A stretch of 64,000 nucleotides of DNA, from contig NZ_CP062253.1 of NCBI RefSeq assembly GCF_014863585.1, positions 6,438,001 through 6,502,000 on the forward strand, given 5' to 3'. This DNA is from Pseudomonas gozinkensis (GTDB lineage Bacteria > Pseudomonadota > Gammaproteobacteria > Pseudomonadales > Pseudomonadaceae). Positions 44,156 to 53,727 of the stretch are shown here, one piece after another. Position 1 is the stretch's first letter. Each line of letters starts with the position of its first letter. A model generated the notes under the pieces. The model had not been told where the DNA came from. It did not search any database and saw only the letters and a list, made by a program, of their open reading frames with translations. A program made the position numbers and the translations under genes.

Positions 44156-47029
44156 TTACAGCGGTTTTTCCTGTTCACGCAGCAACGCGGCAAGGCCGAC
44201 CGCCTCCACCGGACGGCTGATCAGATAGCCCTGCACTTCATCGCAACCTTCAGCTTTCAGAAACGCCAGTTGCTCGGATCGCTCGACACCTTCGGCGACA
44301 ACTTTCAGTGACAGCCCATGAGCCATCGCAATGATCGCCCTGGTGATCGCCGCGTCTTCGCTACCCTCGCCCAACCCGCGAATAAAGGCCTGATCGATCT
44401 TCACGTAGTCCACCGGAATCCGCTTCAGATAGCTCAAAGACGAATACCCGGTGCCGAAGTCATCGATGGCCAGTTTCACCCCCAGATCCCGCAACTGCTG
44501 GAACGTGGCGATGATGTGTTCGACGCTGTCGAGCAGCTGGCTTTCGGTCAGTTCCAGTTCGAGGTAGTGCGGCGCCAGGCCGGTTTCCTCCAGCACCTGG
44601 CGCACCAGACTGACCAGTTTTCCCTGACGCAGCTGATGCACCGACAGGTTCACGGAAACCCGGATCGGTGCCAGTCCCTGCCGCTGCCATTCACACGCCT
44701 GCCAGCAGGCCTGACGCAGCACGAATTCGCCGATCGGCCCAATCAGCCCCGTCTCTTCGGCCAGGCCGATGAAATCTCCCGGAGGCACACGGCCCATGGT
44801 CGGGTGATCCCAGCGCACCAGCGCCTCCGCCGCGTTGAGACGGCCGGTCGCCAGGCACAGTTTCGGTTGATAGAAGACGTTGAGCTGCTTTTCCTCGATG
44901 GCTTTGCGCAGCTGGTTTTCCAGTTGCAGGCGCTCCAGCGTGCTGGCCTGCAGGCTGTCGGTGTAAAACTGGAAGTTGTTGCCGCCCAAGTGCTTGGCAT
45001 GTTGCATGGCCATGTTCGACTGACTGACCAGCGCGGAAATCTCCCGGGCGTTGTCCGGCAGCATGCTGATGCCCATCGAGGCGCTGACCACCAGTTCATG
45101 CCCTTCCACGGTCAACGGCAGTCGCAGCTTGGTCGACAGTCGCGTGGCGACCCGCGCCAGGCTCGACAAGTTGCCGTAGGCGTCGAACAACACCGCGAAC
45201 TCATCGCCGGACAGCCGGGCAATGGTGTCGGCCTCCGGCAAGGCGTTGACCAGCCGCCGGGACATCTTTTGCAGCAACTGATCGGCGATCTCGTGGCCGA
45301 GGCTGTCGTTGAGCAGCTTGAAGCGATCCAGATTGATGTGCAGCAGTGCCAGACTCCGGCGCCCGCCCTGCCGCACGCGTTGATGCGCTTCGTGCAGGCG
45401 TTCGCGGAACAGCGAGCGATTGGCCAGACCGGTGAGCTCGTCGTAGTGGGTCAGGTAGCGCATGCGCTCTTCGGATTCGCGGCGCGCCGACAGATCGGCG
45501 AAGAAACCGACGATATGACTCACATTTCCCCGACTATCACGCACGGCATTCAATTGCAGCCATTGCGGGTACAGCTCGCCGTTCTTGCGGGTTTCCACCA
45601 GTTCACCCTGCCAACTGCCGTGCTGCTCCAGCGCGTGGCGGATCGCGACGTAGTGCCGGCGGGCATCGCGGCTGCACGGCAATTCGACGACGTTGCGCCC
45701 GAGCATGTCGTCGATGTCATACCCGGTGACCCGGCTGAAGGCCTGGTTGATGGCGATCAGCGAATAATTCGGGTCGAGGATCACGATGCCTTCGCTGGCA
45801 GCCTCGAACACCGTCGCCGCCAATTGCTGCTGGGCTTCCAGGCTTTTGCTGACGCTGATGTCGCGGCGGGTGCCGACCATGCGGATGACCCGGCCGTTTT
45901 CGTCGCGCTCCACCGCTCGCCCACGGTCTTCGATCCAGACCCAGTGGCCATCGCCGTGGCGCACGCGGTATTCGATCTGATAATCCTCGGTGCGCCCCTT
46001 CAAGTGCTCGATCAACGCCCGTTTGAGCGGCGGCACATCTTCCGGGTGCAAGCGCGGTCGTAGATGCCTGAGCAGCCCGGTGACGTATTCCGGGTCAATG
46101 CCGAACAGTTCCTGAATCTGCGTGTGGTGAACTTCGTCGGTCTGCAGGTTCCAGTCCCACAGCCCCAGCTCACTGGCCTTCAACGCCAGCGCCAGGCGCG
46201 CCTCGCTCTTGCTCAGGGCCTGGTTGGCGACGTCCAGTTCCCGGCTGCGCTGGGCGACCCGGTCCTCCAGCTCGACCTGGGCTTCACGCAGCTTGCCCTC
46301 GGCGCAACGCCGGTGCTCGATTTCCTTCGCCAGCTCCTGATTGAGCTGTTCGCTGCGGGTTTGCGTTTGTTGCAGGTGCTCGATCAGATGCTGGTTCTGA
46401 AAACGCCGCAGCAAACCGCGATCGATCAACCGATTGACCTGCCACGCCACCACGCTCAGGGAGCCGAGCAGGATCAGCCCGAGCCAGCCCCAGCCGCGTG
46501 CCAGTTCGTCACCACCCCAGAACAGATAGCCGATGGCCGGCAGCAGACACGGCAAGGTAAAGGAAAGAAAAGCCGGAATACTCACGGCGTAGGCCACGCT
46601 GGCCGACAGGGTCGCGGCGCCGATGAGGCCGAACACCCAGGCCTGCTGCATGAAATTGTCGGCGGGGACCAAGGCGATGCCGGCGCCGGCCAGAGTCAGG
46701 CCGGTCATGGTGGAGCCGAGCAGGAACATTCGCCCCCAGATCGGCTGGGCCTGGCGATCGGGAATCGCCGAGTCGAACGCGGCGACCTGAATCACCCGCA
46801 ACGCCACCAGCGACAACAGCCACACCAGCCAGACGCTGACCACGAAGTAACGCTGCGGACTCCAGAGCAGACCGGCGCAGACCAGACCATTGATCAACAT
46901 GAACAGGGTGGGCAACAGCGAACCCTGATAAAGAAGGCGCGTGCGCTCGACCGCCATCTGGGTGGCGTAATGCTTGCGGATCACCCGGGGTTCCACAGAG
47001 GGGCCCGACAGGTCGAAGCTGAGGGTCAT
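44156..47029 (-). CDS. Membrane PAS-GGDEF-EAL protein (cyclic-di-GMP)
   Basis: The 957-residue protein has about six hydrophobic segments in residues 30-215, a coiled coil (~225-280), two PAS domains (about 280-400 and 415-530), a GGDEF domain near 540-700 with the motif SGDEF (Ser for the first Gly), and an intact EAL domain (EALVRW, DDFGTGYSS, ENE-type acids). A role in c-di-GMP breakdown is likely, with residual synthesis possible. No RxxD inhibitory site precedes SGDEF. The ATG at 47029 is chosen; the upstream open frame has no membrane or domain sequence. Same position as PA5442 beside uvrD. Confidence 0.92.
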   Translation of the reverse strand: MTLSFDLSGPSVEPRVIRKHYATQMAVERTRLLYQGSLLPTLFMLINGLVCAGLLWSPQRYFVVSVWLVWLLSLVALRVIQVAAFDSAIPDRQAQPIWGRMFLLGSTMTGLTLAGAGIALVPADNFMQQAWVFGLIGAATLSASVAYAVSIPAFLSFTLPCLLPAIGYLFWGGDELARGWGWLGLILLGSLSVVAWQVNRLIDRGLLRRFQNQHLIEHLQQTQTRSEQLNQELAKEIEHRRCAEGKLREAQVELEDRVAQRSRELDVANQALSKSEARLALALKASELGLWDWNLQTDEVHHTQIQELFGIDPEYVTGLLRHLRPRLHPEDVPPLKRALIEHLKGRTEDYQIEYRVRHGDGHWVWIEDRGRAVERDENGRVIRMVGTRRDISVSKSLEAQQQLAATVFEAASEGIVILDPNYSLIAINQAFSRVTGYDIDDMLGRNVVELPCSRDARRHYVAIRHALEQHGSWQGELVETRKNGELYPQWLQLNAVRDSRGNVSHIVGFFADLSARRESEERMRYLTHYDELTGLANRSLFRERLHEAHQRVRQGGRRSLALLHINLDRFKLLNDSLGHEIADQLLQKMSRRLVNALPEADTIARLSGDEFAVLFDAYGNLSSLARVATRLSTKLRLPLTVEGHELVVSASMGISMLPDNAREISALVSQSNMAMQHAKHLGGNNFQFYTDSLQASTLERLQLENQLRKAIEEKQLNVFYQPKLCLATGRLNAAEALVRWDHPTMGRVPPGDFIGLAEETGLIGPIGEFVLRQACWQACEWQRQGLAPIRVSVNLSVHQLRQGKLVSLVRQVLEETGLAPHYLELELTESQLLDSVEHIIATFQQLRDLGVKLAIDDFGTGYSSLSYLKRIPVDYVKIDQAFIRGLGEGSEDAAITRAIIAMAHGLSLKVVAEGVERSEQLAFLKAEGCDEVQGYLISRPVEAVGLAALLREQEKPL

Positions 47030-47253
47030 AGGCAACGTTCTTGTTCTTATAAGTGTGAGCATGCGCCCGGAAACGTGGACGGAGCATACACAAGCCGAAC
47101 CACTTGCCAAACTGCCCCAGATCATAATTTCACCGAAACTTTTCAACCGCCCGTCACCCTCCAAAGCCCCCACGCCAGGCGGGCCAACGCCTGTAGCGGG
47201 TGACCGACCGGTCGTCACGGGCAGCACTTTCATCGGCTAATGCAAAGCTCGGT

Positions 47254-47282
47254 TTGCCCGGGCCTGCGGCGCACCCTAGAAT
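47254..47282 (+). promoter_or_regulatory. Candidate uvrD promoter
   Basis: TTGCCC (47254-47259), 17 bases, then TAGAAT (47277-47282). Transcription from it would start near 47289, the A of the uvrD ATG. I see no LexA box in the gap. Confidence 0.55.
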
Positions 47283-47288
47283 GCCCCG

Positions 47289-49472
47289 ATGCGCGATGAT
47301 CTCTCCCTTCTGCTGAACTCCCTCAACGATGCCCAACGCCAGGCCGTAGCAGCCCCCGTTGGTCGTCAATTGGTCCTGGCCGGTGCCGGCTCCGGCAAAA
47401 CCCGAGTGCTGGTGCACCGTATCGCCTGGTTGATCCAGGTCGAAAACGCCTCGCCCCACTCGATTCTGTCGGTGACCTTCACCAATAAGGCTGCTGCAGA
47501 GATGCGTCACCGCATCGAGCAATTGCTGGGCATCAACCCGGCCGGCATGTGGGTCGGCACCTTCCACGGCCTGGCGCACCGCCTTTTGCGGGCGCACTGG
47601 CAGGAAGCCGGGCTGAGCCAGACCTTCCAGATTCTCGACAGCGACGACCAGCAACGGCTGGTCAAGCGGGTGATCCGCGAGCTGGGGCTGGACGAGCAAC
47701 GCTGGCCGGCCCGTCAGGCTCAGTGGTTCATCAACGGGCAGAAAGACGAAGGTCTGCGTCCGCAACACATTCAGGCCAGCGGTGATCTGTTCCTGGCCAC
47801 CATGCGCGGCATTTATGAGGCGTACGAGGCGGCGTGCCAGCGTGCCGGCGTCATCGATTTCTCCGAACTGCTGCTGCGCGCCCTCGACCTGTGGCGCGAC
47901 CACCCGGGCCTGCTGGCGCACTACCAGAAGCGTTTCCGACACATTCTGGTGGACGAATTCCAGGACACCAACGCCGTGCAGTACGCCTGGTTGCGTCTGC
48001 TGGGCAAGGGCGGCGACAGCCTGATGGTGGTCGGCGACGACGACCAGTCGATCTACGGCTGGCGCGGCGCGAAAATCGAGAACATCCACCAGTACTCCTC
48101 CGACTTCCCGGACTCGGTGACCATCCGTCTGGAGCAGAACTACCGCTCCACGGCCGGCATCCTCAAGGCCGCCAACGCCCTGATCGCCAACAACACCGGG
48201 CGTCTGGGCAAAGAACTGTGGACGGATGGCGGCGATGGCGACGCGATCAACCTTTACGCCGCCTTCAACGAACACGATGAAGCGCGCTACGTTGTCGAAA
48301 CCATCGAAAGCGCGCTGAAAACCGGCCTTGCTCGCAGCGATATCGCGATTCTCTACCGCTCCAACGCCCAATCGCGCGTTCTGGAAGAAGCCTTGTTGCG
48401 CGAACGCATTCCGTACCGCATCTACGGCGGCCAGCGCTTCTTCGAGCGGGCGGAAATCAAGAACGCCATGGCCTACCTGCGTTTGCTGGAAGGTCGCGGC
48501 AACGATGCGGCGCTGGAACGGGTGATCAACGTCCCGGCGCGCGGCATCGGCGAGAAAACCGTCGAAGCGATCCGCGACCATGCCCGTCACAGCGATGTGT
48601 CGATGTGGGAAGCCATGCGCCAGCTGGTGGCCAACAAAGGCCTGACCGGTCGCGCCGCCGGTGCGCTGGGCGCGTTTATCGAACTGATCGAAAACCTCGC
48701 CGCCAAGTGCGCCGAGATGCCGTTGCACCTGATGACCCAGACCGTCATCGAGCAATCCGGGCTGATCGCCTACCACGAAGCGGAAAAAGGCGAGAAAGGC
48801 CAGGCCCGGGTGGAAAACCTTGAGGAACTGGTCAGCGCCGCGCGCAACTTCGAGAACACCGAAGAAGACGAAGAGCTGACGCCACTGGCGGCATTCCTCG
48901 GCCACGCTTCGCTGGAGGCCGGCGACACCCAGGCCGACGAACACGAAGACAGCATTCAACTGATGACACTGCACAGCGCCAAGGGCCTGGAATTCCCTTA
49001 CGTGTTCCTGGTGGGCATGGAAGAAGGCCTGTTCCCGCACAAGATGAGCCTGGAAGAGCCAGGACGCCTTGAGGAAGAACGGCGTCTGGCCTACGTCGGC
49101 ATTACCCGGGCGATGCAGAATCTGGTGATGACCTATGCTGAAACCCGACGTTTGTACGGCAGCGAAACCTACAACAAGGTGTCGCGTTTCGTACGGGAAG
49201 TACCGAAAGGCCTGATTCAGGAAGTGCGCCTGTCGAACAGCGTCAGCCGACCGTTCGGCGGTAACCAGTCGATGAGCGGCAGTAACCTGTTCAGCGGCGC
49301 CGAGATCCCGGAAACCGGCCTCAACCTCGGTCAGGCCGTGCGGCACTCGATCTTCGGCGACGGTGTGATCCTCAACTTCGAGGGCGCCGGCGCCCAGGCC
49401 CGGGTCCAGGTGAACTTCGCCGAAGGCAGCAAGTGGCTGATGCTCGGGTACGCGAAGCTGGAAGCTATTTAA
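47289..49472 (+). CDS. uvrD: DNA helicase II (UvrD)
   Basis: 3'-5' superfamily 1 helicase for nucleotide-excision and mismatch repair. The 727-residue protein has Walker A GAGSGKTRVL near residue 32, the Walker B region LVDEFQDTNAVQYAW, motif III DDDQSIYGWRGA, motif IV EQNYRS and motif VI VGITRAMQNLVMTYA, ending in the UvrD C-terminal Tudor-like tail (VRHSIFGDGVILNFEG). No Shine-Dalgarno is evident before the ATG. Confidence 0.97.
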   Translation: MRDDLSLLLNSLNDAQRQAVAAPVGRQLVLAGAGSGKTRVLVHRIAWLIQVENASPHSILSVTFTNKAAAEMRHRIEQLLGINPAGMWVGTFHGLAHRLLRAHWQEAGLSQTFQILDSDDQQRLVKRVIRELGLDEQRWPARQAQWFINGQKDEGLRPQHIQASGDLFLATMRGIYEAYEAACQRAGVIDFSELLLRALDLWRDHPGLLAHYQKRFRHILVDEFQDTNAVQYAWLRLLGKGGDSLMVVGDDDQSIYGWRGAKIENIHQYSSDFPDSVTIRLEQNYRSTAGILKAANALIANNTGRLGKELWTDGGDGDAINLYAAFNEHDEARYVVETIESALKTGLARSDIAILYRSNAQSRVLEEALLRERIPYRIYGGQRFFERAEIKNAMAYLRLLEGRGNDAALERVINVPARGIGEKTVEAIRDHARHSDVSMWEAMRQLVANKGLTGRAAGALGAFIELIENLAAKCAEMPLHLMTQTVIEQSGLIAYHEAEKGEKGQARVENLEELVSAARNFENTEEDEELTPLAAFLGHASLEAGDTQADEHEDSIQLMTLHSAKGLEFPYVFLVGMEEGLFPHKMSLEEPGRLEEERRLAYVGITRAMQNLVMTYAETRRLYGSETYNKVSRFVREVPKGLIQEVRLSNSVSRPFGGNQSMSGSNLFSGAEIPETGLNLGQAVRHSIFGDGVILNFEGAGAQARVQVNFAEGSKWLMLGYAKLEAI

Positions 49473-49491
49473 GGGCAGCCCGTCGTTGCTC

Positions 49492-49594
49492 ATCGTTCCC
49501 ACGCTCTGCGTGGGAATGCATCCCGTGACGCTCTGCGTCACTGTGGACGCGGAGCGTCCATGGCGGCGTTAGCACGCAGAGCGTGGGAACGATC
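49492..49594. repeat. ~103-bp palindromic repeat, GTTCCCACGC type, copy 2
   Basis: Outer arms ATCGTTCCCACGCTCTGCGT...CGCAGAGCGTGGGAACGAT enclose GTGACGCTCTGCGTCAC and GGACGCGGAGCGTCC. It is the second copy of the 12248-12358 family and fills the uvrD-EamA gap. Confidence 0.88.
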
Positions 49595-49620
49595 GGACAC
49601 GAACACAGGAGGCAACATCC

Positions 49621-50061
49621 ATGGGCTCGGGCTTCTTTTCTTCCTGGACGTTCTGGGCCCTGCTCTCGGCTACTTTCGCCGCGCTGACGGCCATCTTCGC
49701 CAAGATCGGCATCGAAAACGTCAACTCCGACTTCGCCACCCTGCTGCGCACAATCGTCGTATTGGTCAGTCTGGCCTTGATTTTGTACGCCACGGGCCAA
49801 TATCAGTCCTTGGGATCGATCTCCGCCAAGAGCTACCTGTTCCTGCTGTTGTCGGGCCTGGGCACCGGTGCTTCGTGGCTGTGCTACTTCCGGGCGTTGA
49901 AAGTCGGGCCGGCATCGCTGGTCGCGCCGGTGGACAAGCTCAGTGTGGTCTTCGTGGCGGTGCTCGGTGTGATCCTGCTGGGCGAAAAACTTGACCTGCG
50001 CCAGTGGGGTGGAATCGGCCTGATCACTGCCGGCGTGGTGATGCTGGCCTTGCGGCGCTGA
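49621..50061 (+). CDS. EamA family small transporter-like protein
   Basis: The 146-residue inner-membrane protein has five hydrophobic segments and the EamA pattern (ALLSATFAALTAIFAKIGI, LGTGASWLCYFRALKVGPAS, GEKLDLRQWGGIGLITAGV). It is a half-size member that probably dimerises to make a ten-helix drug/metabolite carrier. No partner gene adjoins. The substrate is unknown. Confidence 0.88.
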   Translation: MGSGFFSSWTFWALLSATFAALTAIFAKIGIENVNSDFATLLRTIVVLVSLALILYATGQYQSLGSISAKSYLFLLLSGLGTGASWLCYFRALKVGPASLVAPVDKLSVVFVAVLGVILLGEKLDLRQWGGIGLITAGVVMLALRR

Positions 50062-50236
50062 TCTATTTCCTGCTGAACCTATCTCCTTTTCCTACAGACA
50101 AAAGTACATGGCCTTATTGCCCCGACCGAGCTGAACGTAACCTGTCAGGCAAAAGCCCGAAACACTCTCTCGCTAGCCAGTAACACTTCAGCTGTGCAAC
50201 ATGGCGCGCGTGTCTCCACAAACGGGAATTCCCTTT

Positions 50237-51115
50237 ATGAAACGTTTTCTTAGCATCGCCATGGCGTTGTGCATCGGCCTGACGATGAGCCTCGACGCCA
50301 ACGCCAAGCGCTTTGGTGGTGGCAAAAGCGCCGGCGCTGCGCCGACGCACCAGACCAGCCAGATGGCTCCTTCTTCCCCAGGCATGGGCGGCGCTGCGGC
50401 GACCGCTGGTGCTGCCGGTGCCGCGGGCGCTGCGGCCAAGGCCGGCGGTGCTTCGAAATGGCTCGGCCCTCTGGCCGGCATCGCGGCCGGTGGCCTGCTC
50501 GCTTCCATGTTCATGGGCGGCGGCTTCGAAGGCATGCAGTTCTTCGACATCCTGATCATGGCCGTGATCGCGTTCGTGATCTTCCGCTTCATCGCCGCCC
50601 GTCGCCGCAAGCAGCAGGAGCAGTTCGCTCCGGCCGGCGCGCCGATGCAGCGTGAAGTGTTCGAACAGAAGCCGGCAGCCATGGGTTCGATTTTCGGTGG
50701 TTCGGCCGCACCTGCTGCCGCCCGTCCGGTGATCAACGCGCCGGCCTGGTTCAACGAACAGCGCTTCCTCGAAGCTGCCCGCAGCCACTTCCAGGCGCTG
50801 CAGCAGCACTGGGACGCCAACGAAATGGACAAGATCGCCGAGTTCGTGACCCCGCAGATGTTCGAGTTCCTCAAACGCGAGCGCGCGGAACTGGGTGATG
50901 CCTTCCAGTCCACCTTCATCGACAACCTCCAGGTACAACTGGATGGCGTGGATGACCGTGCAGACAAGACCATCGCCACCCTGACCTTCAACGGCGTGTC
51001 GAAGACCTCGCGTTTCGACCAGCAGGGCGAAGTGTTCAGCGAAAGCTGGAACATGGAACGTCCACAGGGCGACAACCAGCCTTGGCTGGTCGCCGGTATC
51101 CGCCAGAACGGCTGA
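50237..51115 (+). CDS. Tim44-like domain membrane/export protein
   Basis: The 292-residue protein has a signal peptide (MKRFLSIAMALCIGLTMSL, cut near DANAKRF), a Gly/Ala-rich stretch (about 40-85), a hydrophobic segment (about 95-120), a short basic stretch, and a C-terminal Tim44-like domain (about 180-290: WFNEQRFLEAARSHFQALQQ and VQLDGVDDRADKTIATLTF). Bacterial Tim44-like proteins are of unknown function. The ATG at 50237 is chosen because the signal peptide begins there. Confidence 0.88.
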   Translation: MKRFLSIAMALCIGLTMSLDANAKRFGGGKSAGAAPTHQTSQMAPSSPGMGGAAATAGAAGAAGAAAKAGGASKWLGPLAGIAAGGLLASMFMGGGFEGMQFFDILIMAVIAFVIFRFIAARRRKQQEQFAPAGAPMQREVFEQKPAAMGSIFGGSAAPAAARPVINAPAWFNEQRFLEAARSHFQALQQHWDANEMDKIAEFVTPQMFEFLKRERAELGDAFQSTFIDNLQVQLDGVDDRADKTIATLTFNGVSKTSRFDQQGEVFSESWNMERPQGDNQPWLVAGIRQNG

Positions 51116-51144
51116 TCACCTCCGACGTTTTACGCGCAGTAATG

Positions 51145-51170
51145 AAAACCCCGGCCTCGGCCGGGGTTTT
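51145..51170. terminator. Intrinsic terminator after the Tim44-like gene
   Basis: AAAACCCCGGCC and GGCCGGGGTTTT form a 12-bp stem with a two-base loop; T-runs at both ends make it bidirectional. Confidence 0.92.
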
Positions 51171-51253
51171 CTATTTCGCGGTTGCATCTATAGCGAGCTA
51201 CTGTATAAACCGGCCCATATAAACCGCGCCATTCAAGCAAGAGGATCCCGGAC

Positions 51254-51661
51254 GTGGAAGAAATCATCGAACAACTGCGTGAAGCCAACGAACCCGTACC
51301 GGTTCCTTTGGAGTTGCCCGACGAAGACCAGTTGGTGGAAGTCGAAGAAGAACTCTTCATCAACATCCCGTTCGTCTTCAAGGAGTTTCTGCTGACCGTC
51401 AGTGACGTGGTTTACGGCAGCCTGGAGCCGGTGACCGTCACCGACCCGCAATCCCACACCTACCTGCCGGACGTCGCCGCCAACGCCTGGGATGCCGGTG
51501 TACCGCGTGACCTGATCCCGATCTGCCAGGACGGTGACGACTACTACTGCGTCGAAGAAGACGGCACCGTGGTGCTGTGGTCGGGCGAAGAAGAACTGAT
51601 CACCGAAGAGTCCTGGGAGTCGGTCTGGCACTGGGCGCGGGACGTCTGGCTGGAAAGCTGA
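51254..51661 (+). CDS. SMI1/KNR4 family protein
   Basis: The 135-residue acidic protein matches the SMI1/KNR4 (SUKH) fold: LPDEDQLVEVEEELFINIPF near 20-40, RDLIPICQDGDDYYCVE and GTVVLWSGEEE. Start is GTG with GAGGA eight bases upstream. SUKH proteins often serve as immunity proteins to contact toxins, but others have housekeeping roles and there is no toxin gene next to it; this widespread Pseudomonas form is probably the latter. Confidence 0.85.
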   Translation: MEEIIEQLREANEPVPVPLELPDEDQLVEVEEELFINIPFVFKEFLLTVSDVVYGSLEPVTVTDPQSHTYLPDVAANAWDAGVPRDLIPICQDGDDYYCVEEDGTVVLWSGEEELITEESWESVWHWARDVWLES

Positions 51662-51682
51662 AACGCCCCACACCATGGGTGC

Positions 51683-53446
51683 TCAGTGCCCCGACGGCTC
51701 CTTGTGGTTGTCGAGGGTCTCCAGCAAGGCCACCTGCATCCGCGTGTGCACCCGGATGAACCAGCGCCAGAGCAGCGCCGCCACGGCGGCCGCGACCACG
51801 GCGATCAGCACCAGCAACTTGTTGGTCGGCAAGATACTGGCCGACAAGGCTGCCAGCAGCAGGAAAATCACCAGCAGCGAGATGATCGGGATCACTTCGG
51901 CGATCACCCGGCGCACTCGCTGTGTGTGACGACCGGCCATCTCCGGCTTCACGCCCATCTCCGCCAGCAGCATCGACAGCGCCTTGAGCTTGCGATAGGC
52001 CGCGATGAGGAACGGCAACGACACCAGCAACGCCCCGCCCCAGATCAACGCCTTCTGCCAGCTCGGATCACTGATCCAGTCCTGCATCCAGATCGAGAGA
52101 CGTCCGGCAAAGAAAGCGCCGGCAAAGAAAATTGCGATCACCAGCGCCAGATTGACCCCGACCTGCAGCAGGATTCGCCGGATCATCGACGCCAGCATCG
52201 CGCCCTCACCCTGCGGCTGAATGCTGCGCAGCCATTCGCCGTACATTCCGAACACTCGACCGAGGCGCTGCGGCATGGCAGCGGACAACTTGATCGACAG
52301 CGGATCGGCAGCCCGGATGAGGTACGGCGTCAGCAACGTGGTAATCACCGAAACCGCCACGGCCACCGGATACAGGAAGTTGCTGGTGACCTGGAGGGTC
52401 ATCCCCAGCGCCGCGATGATGAAGGAGAACTCGCCAATCTGCGAAAGCCCCATCCCGACCCGCAGTGAGGTGCGTCCGTCATTGCCGGCGATAAAGGCAC
52501 CGAGGCCGCAGGACAACATCTTGCCCAGCACCACGGCGACGGTAATCACCGCAATCGGCCACGCGTATTGCAGAAGGATCATAGGATCAAGCATCAGGCC
52601 AATGGCGACAAAGAAGATCGCGCTGAACAGGTCGCGAACCGGCTCGATCAGGCGCTCGATTTTCAGCAGTTGCCGCGACTCGGCCATGATCGCGCCGATC
52701 AGGAACGCCCCCAGCACCATGCTGTATTCGAGTTTGACCACCAGCAAGCAGAAGCCGAAACACAGGCCCAGGACGGTGATCAGCAGCATCTCGTTGCTTT
52801 CGAATTTCGCCACGTAGGCCAACAGTCGCGGCACCAGCAGAATGCCAATCACCAGCGCGACGATCATGAACAGCGAAAGCTTGCCGACGGTGGAAAACAC
52901 TTCGCCGGAACTCACCGTGCCGCTGACGGCGATGCTCGACAGCAAGGCGATGATGCCGATGCCGAGAATGTCCTCGACGATCAGCACGCCGAAAATCAGC
53001 TGCGCAAAGCGCTCGTTTTTCATCTTCAGGTCGTTGAGCGCCTTGACGATGATGGTGGTCGAGGAAATCGCCAGGATCGCGCCGAGGAACAGCGAATCCA
53101 TGGTGTTCCAGTCGAACCAGCGGCCGATTTCGTAGCCGATCCAGATCATCAGGACAATTTCGAGGAACGCCGCGATGAATGCCGTGGCACCGACCTTGAA
53201 CAGCTTGCGCAGGCTGAACTCCAGGCCCAGGCAGAACATCAGGAAAATCACCCCCAGCTCGGCGAGGGTCTTGATGGTTTCTTCGTCGTGGATCAGGCCG
53301 AACGGCGGTGTGTGCGGGCCGATAATGAAGCCGGCGACGATGTAGCCGAGCACCACCGGCTGCTTGAAGCGGTGGAACAGCACGGTCACCACACCTGCGA
53401 CCAACATGATCACCGCCAGATCCTGAATAAAGCTGATGGCATGCAT
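51683..53446 (-). CDS. CPA2 family cation/proton antiporter (KefB/Ybal-like)
   Basis: Inner-membrane monovalent cation:proton antiporter. The 587-residue protein has the ~12-13 helix NhaA-like domain (about 1-385, with GLEFSLRKLFKVG, LFGVLIVEDILGIGII and the conserved acidic pair region), then a C-terminal half with more helices (about 440-560) in place of the usual TrkA-N domain. The ATG at 53446 has AAGGAG seven bases upstream; the frame is open farther upstream. The position near pdxY matches PA5518, annotated as a potassium efflux transporter. It is convergent with the SMI1 gene, 21 bases apart. Confidence 0.9.
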   Translation of the reverse strand: MHAISFIQDLAVIMLVAGVVTVLFHRFKQPVVLGYIVAGFIIGPHTPPFGLIHDEETIKTLAELGVIFLMFCLGLEFSLRKLFKVGATAFIAAFLEIVLMIWIGYEIGRWFDWNTMDSLFLGAILAISSTTIIVKALNDLKMKNERFAQLIFGVLIVEDILGIGIIALLSSIAVSGTVSSGEVFSTVGKLSLFMIVALVIGILLVPRLLAYVAKFESNEMLLITVLGLCFGFCLLVVKLEYSMVLGAFLIGAIMAESRQLLKIERLIEPVRDLFSAIFFVAIGLMLDPMILLQYAWPIAVITVAVVLGKMLSCGLGAFIAGNDGRTSLRVGMGLSQIGEFSFIIAALGMTLQVTSNFLYPVAVAVSVITTLLTPYLIRAADPLSIKLSAAMPQRLGRVFGMYGEWLRSIQPQGEGAMLASMIRRILLQVGVNLALVIAIFFAGAFFAGRLSIWMQDWISDPSWQKALIWGGALLVSLPFLIAAYRKLKALSMLLAEMGVKPEMAGRHTQRVRRVIAEVIPIISLLVIFLLLAALSASILPTNKLLVLIAVVAAAVAALLWRWFIRVHTRMQVALLETLDNHKEPSGH

Positions 53447-53727
53447 GGTGTGGGCTCCTTGAATGACGAGGCTCACGCAGGCATGGGAAATGTCTGGGCG
53501 AGCTGGGTAAAAATCCGCTTTAGGTGTAGGAATCGCCCTTGGGGTGGGCTTTTGCAGGGTAACACCGCGACTTCCGGCTGAAAGGCGGTGCAATATATGG
53601 AAACAGATCGATTCGGGCGTGACGGCGGCCAGTTGCCTGGCGTCCCGATAACGGTGCTTTTGAAAAGCGACCAGGCACCCGCAGAGGTGTTTCTTCCAGC
53701 AACCCTGCCTTGACCCGTGAGAACGTT

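Noticed and set aside
47154..49541. 795-codon minus-strand frame opposite uvrD
   Set aside because: UvrD helicase motifs are on the plus strand; the reverse frame has no domain or start signals.
51254..51661. Immunity protein of a contact-dependent toxin system
   Set aside because: The SMI1/KNR4 fold alone does not show this; there is no toxin or secretion gene beside it.
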